This document shows positions 25,813 to 36,891 of a stretch of 64,000 bases of DNA, one piece after another. The notes below the pieces were generated by a model. The model was not told the origin of the DNA and ran no database searches. It was given only the letters and a program-made list of their open reading frames with translations. The stretch is from Halichondria panicea (taxonomy: Eukaryota; Porifera; Demospongiae; Suberitida; Halichondriidae). Position 1 is the first letter of the stretch; every line of letters begins with the position of its first letter. The stretch covers positions 6,852,419 through 6,916,418 of the forward strand of contig NC_087381.1 of assembly GCF_963675165.1 (NCBI RefSeq), written 5' to 3'. The translations under genes and the position numbers were made by a program.

Positions 25813-26074
25813 CAGTAAAGGAACTAAACATGCAATACAGTTATTGAAGGTTGTGTGTTTAGGAAGTGAATGATTATTATGCAATATCGATGCACACACG
25901 TATGCACACACGTATGCACACACGTATGCACATGTAGCAAATACCTTTAACAAGTTTCTGAAATCTTGGACTGAGATTAGCCGTGCTTTGAGGGTCAGGG
26001 TCAGAGGTTAACCTAGCGACTGGACCATCTTGATCTTGTAGCTCCATCGTCTTGGTTTGAGATCCTGGTGCCAT
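24809..26074 (-). CDS. SCD: Acyl-CoA delta-9 desaturase (stearoyl-CoA desaturase)
   Basis: ER membrane di-iron enzyme that introduces the delta-9 double bond into fatty acyl-CoA, with cytochrome b5 as electron donor. Two exons in transcript order: 26074-25945 and 25716-24809. They join in phase to 345 residues. The three histidine boxes are intact: HRYWAH (110-115), HRVHH (147-151) and HNYHH (288-292). Four hydrophobic segments are arranged in two pairs around them. The metal-proximal NSAAHLWG is present. The start ATG gives the usual short cytosolic N-terminus (MAPGSQTKTMELQDQDG). The single intron contains a (CA)n run whose CATACAG end is the acceptor. Intact, with typical family length. 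Confidence 0.96.
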
Positions 26075-26107
26075 GGCAACTAGAGGGAGATATGGTACAC
26101 ACACACA

Positions 26108-26149
<42 letters not shown>

Positions 26150-26391
26150 GACACACTCACCAGCTAGTGTACTAGTCAAGTCAGTGCAGAGAGAAACTTG
26201 TCCAGTCTATCAACTATTGAGTTATGGCAGGTCATATGATACACATTCTCAGGTGATAGTGCACAGTCTGCAGGAGCTGAGTAGCTGCTCGTGCAGGGAG
26301 AGGTCACCTCTGGATAGGGTCTCAGTAATTAGCCGCATCACTGTAACAAGTGACTCGTTAATTTAAAGGAAAATACGGTTACAATATGCAC

Positions 26392-26421
26392 AAAGACGCC
26401 CTACATTTCGAGGGCGTCTTT
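26392..26421. promoter_or_regulatory. Perfect 11-bp stem-loop in the SCD 5' flank
   Basis: AAAGACGCCCT, an 8-nt loop, then AGGGCGTCTTT. It lies about 320 bp upstream of the SCD start and 460 bp downstream of the BLOC1S6 stop. Role unknown; it could be a transcript stem-loop or a small transposon end. Confidence 0.6.
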
Positions 26422-26727
26422 TGTATCAAAACTTGGAGTAATCTAATTAAATGATGTCGTCACAATCATATAATTTGAGTGCATGGTAAAAGTATTTGTC
26501 AATTTGGCGTTACATGTCCAAGGCTGAAAATGGCCCCCAATGAAATTGTGGATTAAACGGCCATAACTTTAGCCGATGGTCCAATAATGTTAATTTTATG
26601 ATTTTCTGAAAGCTTAGAGAGAGGCATTTCAGATGGTGTCATCAAAGGTTACATTTAAGTATTTACCGATACGATGGATAACAAATAGCCAACCACTTTA
26701 CGCAAAAATTTGGAAAAAGTGCCTTTG

Positions 26728-26867
<140 letters not shown>

Positions 26868-26884
26868 GATAGTACAAGTAGTGT

Positions 26885-27750
26885 CTATTTGGGAGGTTTT
26901 GCTTCCAACAGTTTCTCCTCTTGTATCTTGATTTCAAAATCCTTCTTCCTTTGTTTGTCTCTCGCCACTCTGACCTCCCTCAGCTTCCCAGCACGGCTCT
27001 GCACAAAACAGCATGTACAATAATTAATAAAAGTAATTCTGAGTAATTCATAAGAGGGATTGAAAGCGCAAGGTAAATAGCATTGCGTTTCGATCAATGT
27101 TTTCTTCTTTATTTCCTCCAGGTTATAAACTATCTACTGAGCATTAGCAATGGCTACTGGAGTCATAACATGAACTGATAGAAATGTAGCAACTTCCGTA
27201 GGTGTGCCGATACAATGAACCAGCTATCAATGATCTCTACCTATCATTAAATCCTTGATAACTTCTAAATGGGTTCACAAACAAGTCTGCTATGTCGAAA
27301 CCAGCTTACTAAGGCAAAAATGAATAAGTACATACCAACCTAAAGCCAAGTGGCTGCTTTGTGCAGTAGTCACAGCCTCTCCTTGTAGAGGTACACAAAG
27401 CCAGAGCTGAAACGATACAACACTCAAAAACTGCCTTTGAAGCTTCCAAGCTCTTGGTGACATACACTATGCTTCTGTACGCTGCACAGTAGGAATGGAT
27501 GCTCAGCACAGGACTAAGAATCCTTTGCTTTTTTGTTAAAAATAGTAGATTTTGACTAGCCACAGAACTTGTATCTAAGCACATCATTGGAAAGGTAATT
27601 CTGAATGCATCAATTCTGAACTATTTACAGGCTTTCAAAGTTAGCTACTTCTTCAAGTTGCTCACTTGAAGTCTTTTCACTCGCTTGTTTAGAGAAACCA
27701 TTTTCTTTGATAGATTGGACAGTTTTTGTTTGTAGGCAGGAGCTTGCTGC

Positions 27751-27787
<37 letters not shown>

Positions 27788-28613
27788 CGTGCGTGCGTGT
27801 TGTGTGTGTGTGTGTGTGTGCTTATAGCCTGAGGTATAGCTAGCCTTGGTTGAGTGCACAGAGACTGTAGGGCCTGGGGGGGGGGGGGAGTAGTGTCTAG
27901 TATCAACCACAGACTATTCCCTACCCACAACACACATACCAGAGGATGCAGCCCACTGGTCAGTGTAATGGGATATCATAGCCTACACACATGGAGTTAC
28001 CATGGAGACAGACAGCGGACTTACTGTACTTTGAATGTCTTTAGACAATGCTGACTCATCAAATTGTGAGATCTTATCACTCATTGAAGTCAGCATCTCC
28101 TCCTGGTTGGCACTGCACAAGCACACACATTCATAAGACACACCCACCCCCTCACACACTACACACACACACACATACACCCACCCCCTCACACACTGCA
28201 CAAGCACACACGTTCATAAGACACACACTAGACTAGCAGCTGTCACCAGTACAATGACGTCAGTGAGTAGACTCGCTAGTCGTCACTGTTGCACGGCGAA
28301 CAGTACAGTGACAGCTTGCAAGTCTACACACACACACACCCCCTCACACACTACACACCCCCCTCACACACTATACACACACACACACACACACACACTA
28401 TACACACACACACACCCCTCACACACTATACACACACACACACCCCTCACACACTATACACACACACTACACCCACACGTACGTAAGCTCATTGACACTC
28501 TGCAGGACTCTGCTGATCTCTGGCTCGAGTACTGACAAGAGTCCACTTGTCAGATTCTCCACCGTATTCTCTGGGAACAGATTAAGCGCTTCTATGGCCA
28601 CTGGATCCTCCAT
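26885..28613 (-). CDS. BLOC1S6: Pallidin, BLOC-1 subunit 6
   Basis: Coiled-coil subunit of BLOC-1, which sorts cargo from endosomes to lysosome-related organelles. Exons in transcript order: 28613-28483, 28112-28025, 27752-27666 and 26998-26885. They join in phase to 139 residues. The order of features matches pallidin: ENLTSGLLSVLEPEI, a helix with ELTANQEEML, DKISQFDE, a helix with YKQKLSNLSKKM and RVKRLQSRAGKL, and a charged end (RKKDFEIKIQEEKLLEAKP). It is shorter than the vertebrate protein at the N-terminus. The third-exon acceptor is again the end of a (CA)n tract. Snapin is the main alternative, but the basic C-terminus favours pallidin. Confidence 0.85.
28265..28330. mobile_element. 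Fragment related to the MITE at 4257
   Basis: Contains GTCGTCACTGTTGCACGGCG, then AACAGTACAGTGACAGCTTG and CAAGTCTA. These match both ends of the 4257-4545 element with the middle lost. It lies in the first intron of BLOC1S6. Confidence 0.55.
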
Positions 28614-30059
28614 TTCATTTGTAGTACACATGCACAGTGTATTGTTAAATGTAGGGAGTCGAGTCAAGGTCAAATACAATTGACGTAGGGTCAAAGTTCT
28701 ATCAAATTGCGGCGATTTAGACGCTCACGTGATGTGGGAGAGTGCCAGTATAAACTTGCGGTGTGATGGAATGCGCACAACAAGCCACAGAAATGCGTAG
28801 CACACTGCACTCCCTAACCGCAAGTGCAGTTTAGTAAAAAGCAGCGCTCAAGTTCTGCAGTTGTCCCACCAACAAACAAATGCTCTAGCACTTGTGGAGC
28901 TGGAAACACTCGAAATATGCTCTGCAGAAGAAGTTCTACTTGTCATCGCGATTTGTTGATCTGGTACAAAGGAGCTCCAGCTAGCTAGCTACAAGCACAA
29001 GTACACGCTTGGATACAAGGCTCTGGCTTGCATAGTACTACACTGGTTGCCTATGACTACAACTATATACAAGGTAACTACCAGTAGTGTGTATTGTATT
29101 AGTTGTGAGTAAACAACTTTGGGTACTTGTGATTTTATGGTTTATCTAATAAACCATTGTTTTCTTGTTGATACTGTTTATACAGCATACCATTGCCCTG
29201 CCTCTATATTACTAGCTCTATACTGGTGTCAGTGAGTACCTATCTGCACGATGCCATTAGCCAGATTCCTTCCAAGGGTGTGGCGCGCTTGCTTATTATA
29301 GCAACACTGTTGTACTATATATAACTCAGTAGAATCTGGCATGTCTTTGAGCTGTCCATTGGCTGATGGAATGTGTTCATGTTTGTAGTAATTATACTGT
29401 GTGCATATTTGCCAGTACAGTGAGTGACAGTTACTGGATAATGGCTGCAGCTATGCCACATTGCCACATTGTGGTCCAGCTCAAGTGTGTTGGCCAAAGC
29501 CGTGGTTGGAGCATTGTAATTGATCGTCCCCTTCCCCCACATTCCGGTACTGGATCATTTATCATTGCTGCATTCTGTCTGCTACTCCTACACTGCCTCT
29601 TGTGACAACTATATATCCCCTTGTTTCGTGCTTGGTTAGAGAACTTGATGCCTCTATACATTGCTGGCACTAATGCATAACATATCTGTGTACTATATTC
29701 ACAGGAGGATCACTGGAGGACTGCAACTGCTGACCTCACACTATCCCCTGTCAGTGATGCGTGCACAGGGTGCAGGTGGTAGCCCTCATAGGGACACTAC
29801 CTGTGCACCTGTGTGCCCATGGTTGTCAGGGTGGGTGCCATCATGCTGCTATAATTAACTCATCACAGTCACTCAGTGGGCATATGCACAAACTATAGTA
29901 ATTATACATGTATGTATTGCATGTGTGCTTGAAAGTCCATAGCGTGTTGGCCTTCAACAAGGTTTTGCTGGAGTATATATAAAATTTTAAGTCCATGCAT
30001 GCAGCAACAATTAAGGAGTAAGATTAAAGGTCCATCTGCGTCCCATACTATATGTAACA
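28614..30059. other. Spacer upstream of BLOC1S6
   Basis: No conserved protein. The first ~200 bp is the probable BLOC1S6 promoter region. The rest is unique AT-rich sequence. Confidence 0.4.
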
Positions 30060-30533
30060 TCAGAGGATTATCAGGGTCAAAGGGTCAAAATTGACATCTA
30101 CTCTTCTTGTATCTCCAATCACGTCAGGAAGCAGCTTTACGAGTAAGACCTTTTGACCCTGATGTAAAATATATACCGTACCACCGGCACTTTGGTCAAG
30201 CAATCCCGACCAAACTACTGTTGCTGTGTGCTGCAGCTTCCCAACGATTGACAGCAACTCTGGTTTTTTTTGTTTTTTTGCATTGCATTCACTCTTCCAA
30301 CAACACCCTACTTTTGCCATCGGCAGTCGAACTTGCTCCTCTACAGAGTTAATTTTGAACCCCAGAAATGTAATGCATGTCGTGGGACCTTCTATACTTT
30401 CTCTTTTGCTAGGCCTGCAAATGTCTTTCAGCTGTAAGCCACTGATTGCACATGCAGTTATCTGCTCCACACACGATAAAATCGTCCCAATATTATAGTG
30501 CCACACATATTCAATAAGCGGTGCCACCAGCAC
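30060..30533 (-). pseudogene. Reverse transcriptase/RNase H fragment of a DIRS-like retroelement
   Basis: The minus-strand translation contains HYNIGTILSCVEQ where functional elements have the catalytic HYLDD box. It continues with CITFLGFKINSVEEQVRLP, then ELLSIVGKLQHTATVV. This is the thumb/RNase H region style of DIRS/Ty3-class elements. The catalytic Asp pair is lost and the frame is open only locally, so the copy is dead. Confidence 0.65.
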
Positions 30534-32700
30534 TATTTAACACACTATTTTACCAGTTACAGTGGCAACCCCCAGACGCTTTACCATCCACACTTGGTCA
30601 CAGTGTTGGGTGCCGATCTCAGCCCCAAAATAATGACAATGCTGCGTCCACAAAGACTCTTCTGTTTCGTTACATGGCCCACAACCTTTGATCCACTGGG
30701 TGTACCACCGGACCAGGTTGGCCTAATCCAACAATCTTTTCACAACGTCATCCACTTAACCATATACATTAACAAACACAACTCCAAGTTGATTCCGTCA
30801 TCCGAGAGATATCAACAATCAACCTCCCTAACTTGGAAAAACTCCTATTCTGCTCACTAAAATGGCAATCCTCTGCACTTCCTTTTCCAAATACTCACTG
30901 GATGCTGCATCGTCTAGCCGAAGGGACACACACCTGATCTGAAACATACAAAACTAAAACCGTTTTAGATCCCCCTCATTGTAAGTTCTCAGGGTGATCC
31001 TCCAACATTGATTTTCAATGATTCCACCCCAATGGAGTCACTATTGCTCGTAAGCACTCAACCCAACCTTCTCCAAACCGCTAAGATCCCCGTACAAAGG
31101 TACATTCCTATATATAGTTAAAACTGCCATCTTATTAGGGTAGCTAAGTGAGTGAAGATACAACTTAATGTTCCCCACTCCCTACTGGTCTCACCCGAGG
31201 GCGGACAAAGCCTAATATAATTTAAGTATTTCCTTTCCTATTATAGGGTGGGAAATGTGTCTCACCTGAGTCACAACTCCCGGTTATAGCCATTTATATG
31301 ATGGTCGGAAAACCCCAGTCGTTTATATTTTATAACCACACACCGCATACATATACATGCATGTATACATTTATTTATTTATTTACACTTGACACTCATT
31401 ACACTATTATCCAGGTTATCTACAAACATGAGTATCCGTCTCAGTTTGCATGGGTGAGCCCTTTTGGTACCCACTATATAGGCATGACCTGACCCATCTG
31501 ATCCGCCCTTTGCACATTCTGAGCCAAACTATATGTGAGCCAAACGGCATTTGTCACACTGGCTTACTTTTATATCCATACCAAACTCGTGGGCCCCGGC
31601 CTTCACTACGATAAGCCACCACCCACGGCTTTGTATCACCCCCTCGCCATTTCCAGTCGGCCTTTGGTGGATTGTCCAGGATATTCTCAATGTCATCGGC
31701 CAGCCCCCATGCAGAACATGTTCTCCTCTGCAAAACCGAAGCTGAACAAAGTTGTATTTACTCGACATAACTCAGTTTTACCATCTACTTCCCAAACCCA
31801 GTGGGCCTGAGCAACACCCCACAGAGAACCGGTACTTTGTGGTTACATAATATATCCGGCGAAGCACTGGACCCATTGCTTGATACGTCTACTGTTTGGT
31901 TTTTGCGCAACACAAGCACATTCAGAACTTTCCTCCTCCCCTTCATTCATACCTCGGTCCTGAGATCTCCCATCTCCACCAACGATAAGTTCCCGATCCC
32001 CTTGACCACTTTCTCTGGGATTGGCTCCAACTGGCAGGGCTGGAACTATCATTCCCATGCCTGACCCCCCAACTGCCGCCATAACCTGGCACCGTGATTT
32101 AGGGTGTCCTTTCCAACCACAACACTGCGTGATCCTAGCGGAGGGTACATCCCCTCACAACGAAACACATCAGTGATCATACTGACTGACCTGCATGACT
32201 GTGCCACAATGACACTCTAATTATTATAGGGACCTTCCATAACAACGGGTTTGCCACTACAATGAGTATATAGGCCTAGACCGGTGAACTTCGGGTTAAC
32301 TATTCTCCTTCCACATTCCATCACTGGCCTGTTGTCCAATAGGTTATTCACCATGGCAATGGTACTTTTTTCAATGTCCTCTACATTTTCAGTCCATCGC
32401 TATTTTTTGGGGACTGGGCGGGCGGCCAGAGAAAATTGGTTAGGGGCGCGGCGGGACTTGGGTTCAATGTGACATGTTCTGACTGACCCCCCACCTTCCG
32501 TACACTTATAGCATTTCCTCCACTGGCCACTGAACGGCCCCCACCTTCCCACCCTGAGGGGACTCTGTCTACAACACTCGGAGTTTCCTTTACTGGCCAC
32601 TAACCGGCCCACATCTTCCCCACACTGAGGGGTTTCCGTACACTTGGAGTTTCCTTTACTGATTCCCGCTAGGGACCATTACACTTGAACTGTGGTTTGA
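30534..32700 (-). mobile_element. Probable 5' body of the same decayed retroelement
   Basis: GC and codon character differ from the AT-rich surroundings. Several interrupted minus-strand frames occur (near 31530-31770, 31840-32080 and 32400-32610). The last includes a Cys/His-containing stretch (CYKCTEGGG ... CH) that could be a gag-like knuckle. No single motif is decisive. Boundaries are approximate and no terminal repeats were found. Confidence 0.4.
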
Positions 32701-32977
32701 ACTTTCTTCATCAACCAACACAGCCGAATATTTACCATGTTGAATTTATATACGACGTTGAACTGAACACTTAATTATAATAATACACATGTATATTGCC
32801 TCTGCACACACCTGTAGTATACACACCTGTAGTATAATTATTCACTAGTCTAGTGCGCATGCGTTAAAATGTGCGCGTTATACTACTGTTAAATCCTAAT
32901 AGGGTATTCCCCTATGTGGTCTGGCTATGTAAGGGTATTCCCCTAGAGGTACACAAACACATCATGTCAGTGCAGTG

Positions 32978-34509
32978 ATGGTAGGACACAGGTTTCTAGT
33001 AGTGTGCTGTGTACTGGTGTTAACTATCTATGAGCTTGGAGGAGCTACTGGCAGTATTGACTACACGTTGGACCCTGTAACTAAGCCTAAGAAAGATGAA
33101 AAAACTGACGTATCAATCCATTTTGTACTGACAGTACCTACAAAGTTATTCAATGAAGAGAGTGTTAGTATGGTCTTCACCGTGGAGCCACTGAACCACC
33201 CACCCTTGAATATTCTGATCTCTGATATTATAGTGCCAGAATCAAGTGTATCAGTCGAGACGAAGGACGGATTTACTATGTACAGCGGAGAGTTTGAGGT
33301 TCAAGTGTCTGTTACTGCTGACACAGATGGAGTAATAGGAAACCTCCGTGCTACACTGTCCTGTGATCATCCTATTCTCTGTAAAGATGAAGACAAGACT
33401 GTAGTGAAAACTAAAGTGATTGTTCAGGAAACAAAGAGTAAGTGTCACTGTGTGTACACTACTAAATGTTGTCCTAACTACCTCCTCATCCCCACAGCTC
33501 TCAGTGTGACTGCCACGCCCTCTTATAGTGTGTCCCCAACTACAGCCGATGTTACTGTCACCCTTTCCAAGGATCTCGCTACACCTGACAAACTCACTTT
33601 ATCAGTATCACTAATCAATGAAGACCCTCAAGGCGAGGGTAAGTCGTGTGTGTATATACAGGGGGTCAGCTCGATCTTGGACTGTTTTCATACCTATAAG
33701 TTTGGATTGTCCATAACTTACGTTGCTAACGCCCAATTTCCAAAAAAATGTTTTGTTATTTCGGGCCCAACCATTTTCCATTCATAAACTTGACATAAAT
33801 TATTATCACGATTAAAATGTTTTTTTTATACATCACTGATGTATACATTCCATGCACAGATTACAGCAATCAAAGTGTTCTGGCCTCTGATGCTGACAGC
33901 AGTAGTTTTCCTGTTGCGTTCACTAACAACATACAGTGGGGTGAATACCAACTGATCATTGGCTGTGGAGATGATAGTGTGTGCTCTGCTCTGAGTCAGT
34001 GGATACGTTTCCCTGACCCTGTGTCTGTGGCCGCTCATCCATCATATTCCAATCTATCTGCAATCATCTTTGGTCTGAAAGAACAACTTGCTGATTGTAG
34101 TACCAGTACTGTTGCTACTAAAGCCCCTGTGACGACACCCTCTATACCCCCTAGCTCTGCTGATGCTACTACTACGGCCACCGATGCTACAGCTGGGAGC
34201 AGTTCCCAGACAACACTCTATATGGAGTTTGCAGTTGGTGGTTTGATAGCAGCTCTCGTGTGTGGTCTACTAGGATACCTCCTCTATCACTACCGGACCA
34301 CGGTGGGTCTTTATTGTAGTGTTGTGTATATTGACACCATTATTGACTGTTCACTTGTCTCTTGCACACATGATTAGGTGAAGGAGTGGATTTGCTCTAA
34401 GAAAGTTGTTGTGTCCAACCTACCAATTGCAAGGAAGCTGCGCAGAAATGCTGGTAGTAGGTACTCCAAGCTGCCCCAGACCATGCAAGAAGCACTGCAT
34501 CAGGACTGA
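32978..34509 (+). CDS. Single-pass surface protein 1 of a tandem family (unrecognised)
   Basis: Exons 32978-33437, 33498-33638, 33860-34302 and 34378-34509 join in phase to 391 residues. There is a signal peptide (about residues 1-25, FLVVCCVLVLTIYELGG) and a beta-rich ectodomain with paired Cys (TLSCDHPILC). A module LSVTATPSYSVSPTTADVTV follows, then a module with WGEYQLIIGCGDDSVCSALS, then a Ser/Thr/Pro stalk. The transmembrane helix is FAVGGLIAALVCGLLGYLLY. The basic tail has SRYSKLP, an ITIM-like SxYxxL motif, and ends EALHQD. It resembles Ig/FN3-type sandwiches but no family is recognised. The start is the ATG just before the signal peptide. Confidence 0.8.
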
Positions 34510-34835
34510 CTATAGCTATTGTACATAATTATGAACATGTATTCATATACGCTGCTTTGTTAATTTCTCATAACATATTAATTTGTTCATACATGCAAGA
34601 TAAATTGTCATTTGTTGTAAGACCATGTATATACAAATCATGATCATTAAGCGAAGATCCCGCTATACGGTAATCAAATTCAATTATTAGGGTATACGAC
34701 GTAACATACCACAATTTATAATGGTACAAAACAGCAGTATAAATCAAATGGCTCAGCACACACCACACAGCTACACTACATGTATGCTAGCTACTATATA
34801 AACAGTCCCCTAGCTATAGAGCTAGCTACAAGTGT

Positions 34836-35037
34836 TCAGGTGGTGGTCAAGTCCACAGCAGGTAGCACAGTGCCAGTGACTTGTCCAAAGCCCACTCTAT
34901 AACCAGGGCCCTGACAATAGCCAGTCATGATGACTGTGTCTCCATCTTGGAGGAACTTCCTTGTCTCTCCATTAGGCAGGCTGATGGGTTTGGTCCCCTT
35001 CCAGGAAAGCTCCAACATTGAGCCATAAGAGTCAGGG

Positions 35038-35039
<2 letters not shown>
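34836..35039 (-). pseudogene. FAH: Stray duplicate of the last FAH exon
   Basis: 204 nt encoding [20 protein letters not shown] through the stop, nearly identical to the true last FAH exon at 39344-39141. It includes the adjacent (GT)n-G run acceptor tract. No other FAH exon accompanies it, so it cannot make FAH. It was carried here with the surface-gene duplication. Confidence 0.9.
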
Positions 35040-35074
<35 letters not shown>

Positions 35075-35301
35075 GGGGGGGGGGTAATGGACTGTACACA
35101 GTGACACACATACACAGTACAGTTAGTGTACACATAAAACCTTACATAAGTCAACCACTAATCAACCACTATAGTCTACACACTGTACAACTAAATTCAA
35201 TTAGTGCAGATTGTCAATCAGTGTTGTACAGACTTCAAGTGAGATGGAGGGTTTGCAGCTACACACAGTGAGGGCAGCTACGCACAGTGAGGGCAGCTAA
35301 G

Positions 35302-36517
35302 AAACCTCCGTGCTACACTGTCCTGTGACCATCCTATTCTCTGTAAAGATGAAGACAAGACTGTAGTGAAAACTAAAGTGATTGTCAAGGAAACAAAGAG
35401 TAAGTGTCACTGTGTGTACACTACTAAATGTTGTCCCAACTACCTCCTCATCCCCACAGCTCTCAGTGTGACTGCCACGCCCTCTTATAGTGTGTCCCCA
35501 ACTACAGCCGATGTTACTGTCACCCTTTCCAAGGATCTCGCTACACCTGACAAACTCACTTTATCAGTATCACTAATCAATGAAGACCCTCAAGGCGAGG
35601 GTAAGTCGTGTGTGTATATACAGGGGGTCAGCCCGATCTTGGACTGTTTTCATAGCTAAGTTTGGATTGTCCATAACTTGCGTTGCTAACACCCAATTTC
35701 AATTGCTCTTTGAGTGCTGCAATAATTATTGTGTGCGAGTAATTTATTGTGGGCCCAAATTGTTCAAAATATGCATTTTGTGTTTAGATCTGAGTTTATG
35801 TTGTATACATTCCATGCACAGATTACAGCAGTGAAGGTGTTCTGGCCTCTGATGCTGAGAGTAGTTTTCCTGTTGTGTTCCCCAACATACAGTGGGGTGA
35901 CTACCAACTGACCATTGGCTGTGGGAACAATAGTGTGTGCTCTGCTCTGAGTCAGTGGATACATTTCCCTGAACCTGTGTCTGTGCCCGCCCATCCATCA
36001 TATTCAGAGCTATCTAAAACAATTTTTGGTTTGAAGGCTGATCTTAAGAACATAGATTGTACCACTGTGGCTGCCACTACGGCTGAAACTTCTAGCAGTA
36101 AGTGCGAGTGATTTTGCTCTTACAACAGGTACCCCTACCCCGTCAACTATGACAACCTCTTCCACTAATGAAGGTGTGGCTGTGACTACTGAAGCTCCTG
36201 GTCCCCCCGCTATGCCTTTAACTCGCTATATGAAGTTAGCAGTTGGTGGTTTGATAGCAGCTCTGGTGTGTGGTCTACTAGGATACCTCCTCTATCACTA
36301 CCGGACCAAGGTGGGTCTTTATTGTAGTGTTGTGTATATTGACACCATTATTGACTGTACACTTGTCTCCTGCTCACATGATTAGGTGAAGGAGTGGATT
36401 TGCTCTAAGAAAGTTGTTGTGTCCAACCTACCAATTGCAAGGAAGCTGCGTAAAAATGCTAGTAGCAAGTACTCCAAGCTACCCCAGACCATGCAAGAGG
36501 CACTGCATCAGGACTGA
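35302..36517 (+). pseudogene. Surface protein 2 of the tandem family, 5'-truncated
   Basis: Exons 35302-35399 (partial), 35460-35600, 35822-36097, 36129-36310 and 36386-36517. All junctions keep phase. It lacks the signal peptide and most of the first ectodomain module. Homology to gene 1 begins abruptly at GAAACCTCCGTGC, right after copies of a GCAGCTACGCACAGTGAGGG repeat that belongs to the FAH intron. Exon 2 is almost identical to gene 1, while the stalk has diverged (PTPSTMTTSSTNEG). The tail keeps SKYSKLP. Without a new 5' exon it is a pseudogene or a chimeric transcript; the rest is fully open. Confidence 0.75.
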
Positions 36518-36891
36518 CTGATCTGATTGACACTGGCTATAGAGCTACTGGACATTTGGCACTCTAGTCTATTCATGCTGCATTTGTTAAATTCATGATT
36601 TTACATGATACTGTACCATACTGTACTGGTCATTTGAACAAAGAATGTTGTCAGTTGTAATAACTACCTACTAGCCTGGATTTGTGGGTACATCAAAGTA
36701 TAATATTGGGGCTAAAGCTAGCCCTCCATCACAGGCCGCACTTCTCCTGAACTACCCTCGATCCCAGGCCGCACTGCATGCAGAATAGTGATGTCATTTA
36801 ATAATTATTACACAGTAATAAATGTAAGGGTATTCCCCTAGAGGTACACACAACAAGTACATGTACTTTCTAAAAGTGTAGCTAGCTAGCT

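Noticed and set aside
27840-27990. Possible extra BLOC1S6 exon (AMISHYTDQWAASS)
   Set aside because: It has usable splice sites, but its phase forces the next exon out of the coiled-coil frame and pallidin has no matching segment.
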